From the NCBI GenBank assembly GCA_026395095.1, contig JAPLZI010000005.1, positions 1 to 14,370 of the forward strand: a DNA stretch of 14,370 bases, read 5' to 3'. Positions 14,178 to 14,370 of this stretch are shown here, in pieces. Numbering within the stretch: the stretch's first letter is position 1; every line of letters begins with the position of its first letter. This DNA is from Candidatus Tayloriibacteriota bacterium (GTDB lineage: Bacteria; Patescibacteriota; Minisyncoccia; Phycocordibacterales; PALSA-1337). Position numbers and translations under genes: made by a program. The notes beneath the pieces were generated by a model. That model saw only the letters and a list, made by a program, of their open reading frames with translations, had not been told where the DNA came from and did not search any database.

Positions 14178-14370
14178 ATGAATACGAAAAATAATATGAA
14201 AACCAAAATCATAGGCTTGGCTGTGGCTGTTCTTACGGTGTTCAGTTTCTCGGGCGTTGCTTATGCGGCCTGGAATCCGGTCAACTGGCAGTTTTTCAGG
14301 GAAATTTCTGTTCCGGCTTCTTCGGCTTCGTCGGGTGCGAACGCTGGCGGTTTTGCGAAGGTAGTTCTTC
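14178..14370 (+). CDS. Secreted protein, N-terminal part (cut by window end)
   Basis: An open frame runs from ATG 14178 to the last base (64 codons), too short to appear in a length-filtered ORF list. The start MNTKNNMKTK is followed by a hydrophobic stretch IIGLAVAVLTVFSFSGV and a likely signal-peptidase site AYA before AW, giving an exported protein that begins WNPVNWQFFREISVPASSAS. The second Met (14196) is an alternative start. The mature part is Ser/Ala-rich so far and the function is unknown. It lies 5 bases after the DUF2339-type gene, so the two are probably co-transcribed. Confidence 0.75.
   Translation, partial: MNTKNNMKTKIIGLAVAVLTVFSFSGVAYAAWNPVNWQFFREISVPASSASSGANAGGFAKVVL

Noticed and set aside
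1..14370. UGA recoded as glycine (as in Gracilibacteria or Absconditabacteria)
   Set aside because: All genes are full length under the standard code, and conserved glycines are encoded by GGN codons.
1..14370. CRISPR array, transposase, integrase or phage genes
   Set aside because: No regularly spaced direct repeats and no proteins of these families were seen. The inverted-repeat elements carry no coding sequence.

Overview
The window looks like part of a chromosome from a reduced-genome bacterium of the Candidate Phyla Radiation (Patescibacteria, probably Parcubacteria-like). This is an inference. It rests on small compact operons, almost no Shine-Dalgarno sequences, start codons placed right behind -10 boxes, and a gene set dominated by membrane proteins of unknown function around SecD/SecF, RodA and surface-glycan enzymes. 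The standard code fits: all 11 complete genes end in TAA or TAG.

Layout. Positions 1-41 are the 3' end of a 5S rRNA, so the window opens at the tail of an rRNA operon. Next come a large membrane protein with PsbP-like and TIG-like outer domains (113-1957) and a membrane-anchored TPR-like protein (1967-2740). A second unit (2866-5761) holds a paralogue of the first membrane domain, a membrane-anchored protein with a cysteine/aspartate motif, and RodA, the SEDS peptidoglycan polymerase. A GT4 glycosyltransferase (5779-6915, minus strand) converges on rodA. It diverges from a polyprenyl-phosphate sugar-phosphate transferase (7138-8496) followed by an NAD-dependent sugar epimerase (8498-9457). 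These three make a small surface-glycan cluster. After a 328-base gap come secD (9786-11186) and secF (11188-12099), which power late steps of Sec export. Last are a DUF2339-type polytopic protein (12274-14172) and the start of a secreted protein cut by the window edge (14178 onward).

The non-coding DNA is the most unusual part. Two long imperfect inverted repeats (6959-7093 and 12101-12213) can each fold into a hairpin spanning more than 100 bases. A strong G-quadruplex motif next to T-runs and three abutting palindromes lie upstream of secD. Four promoters share the pattern GTG[G/T]TANNNT. At four genes the -10 box lies only 6-8 bases before the start codon, which predicts leaderless mRNAs. 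I found no CRISPR array, tRNA, transposase or phage gene, and no clear new defence or biosynthetic system.
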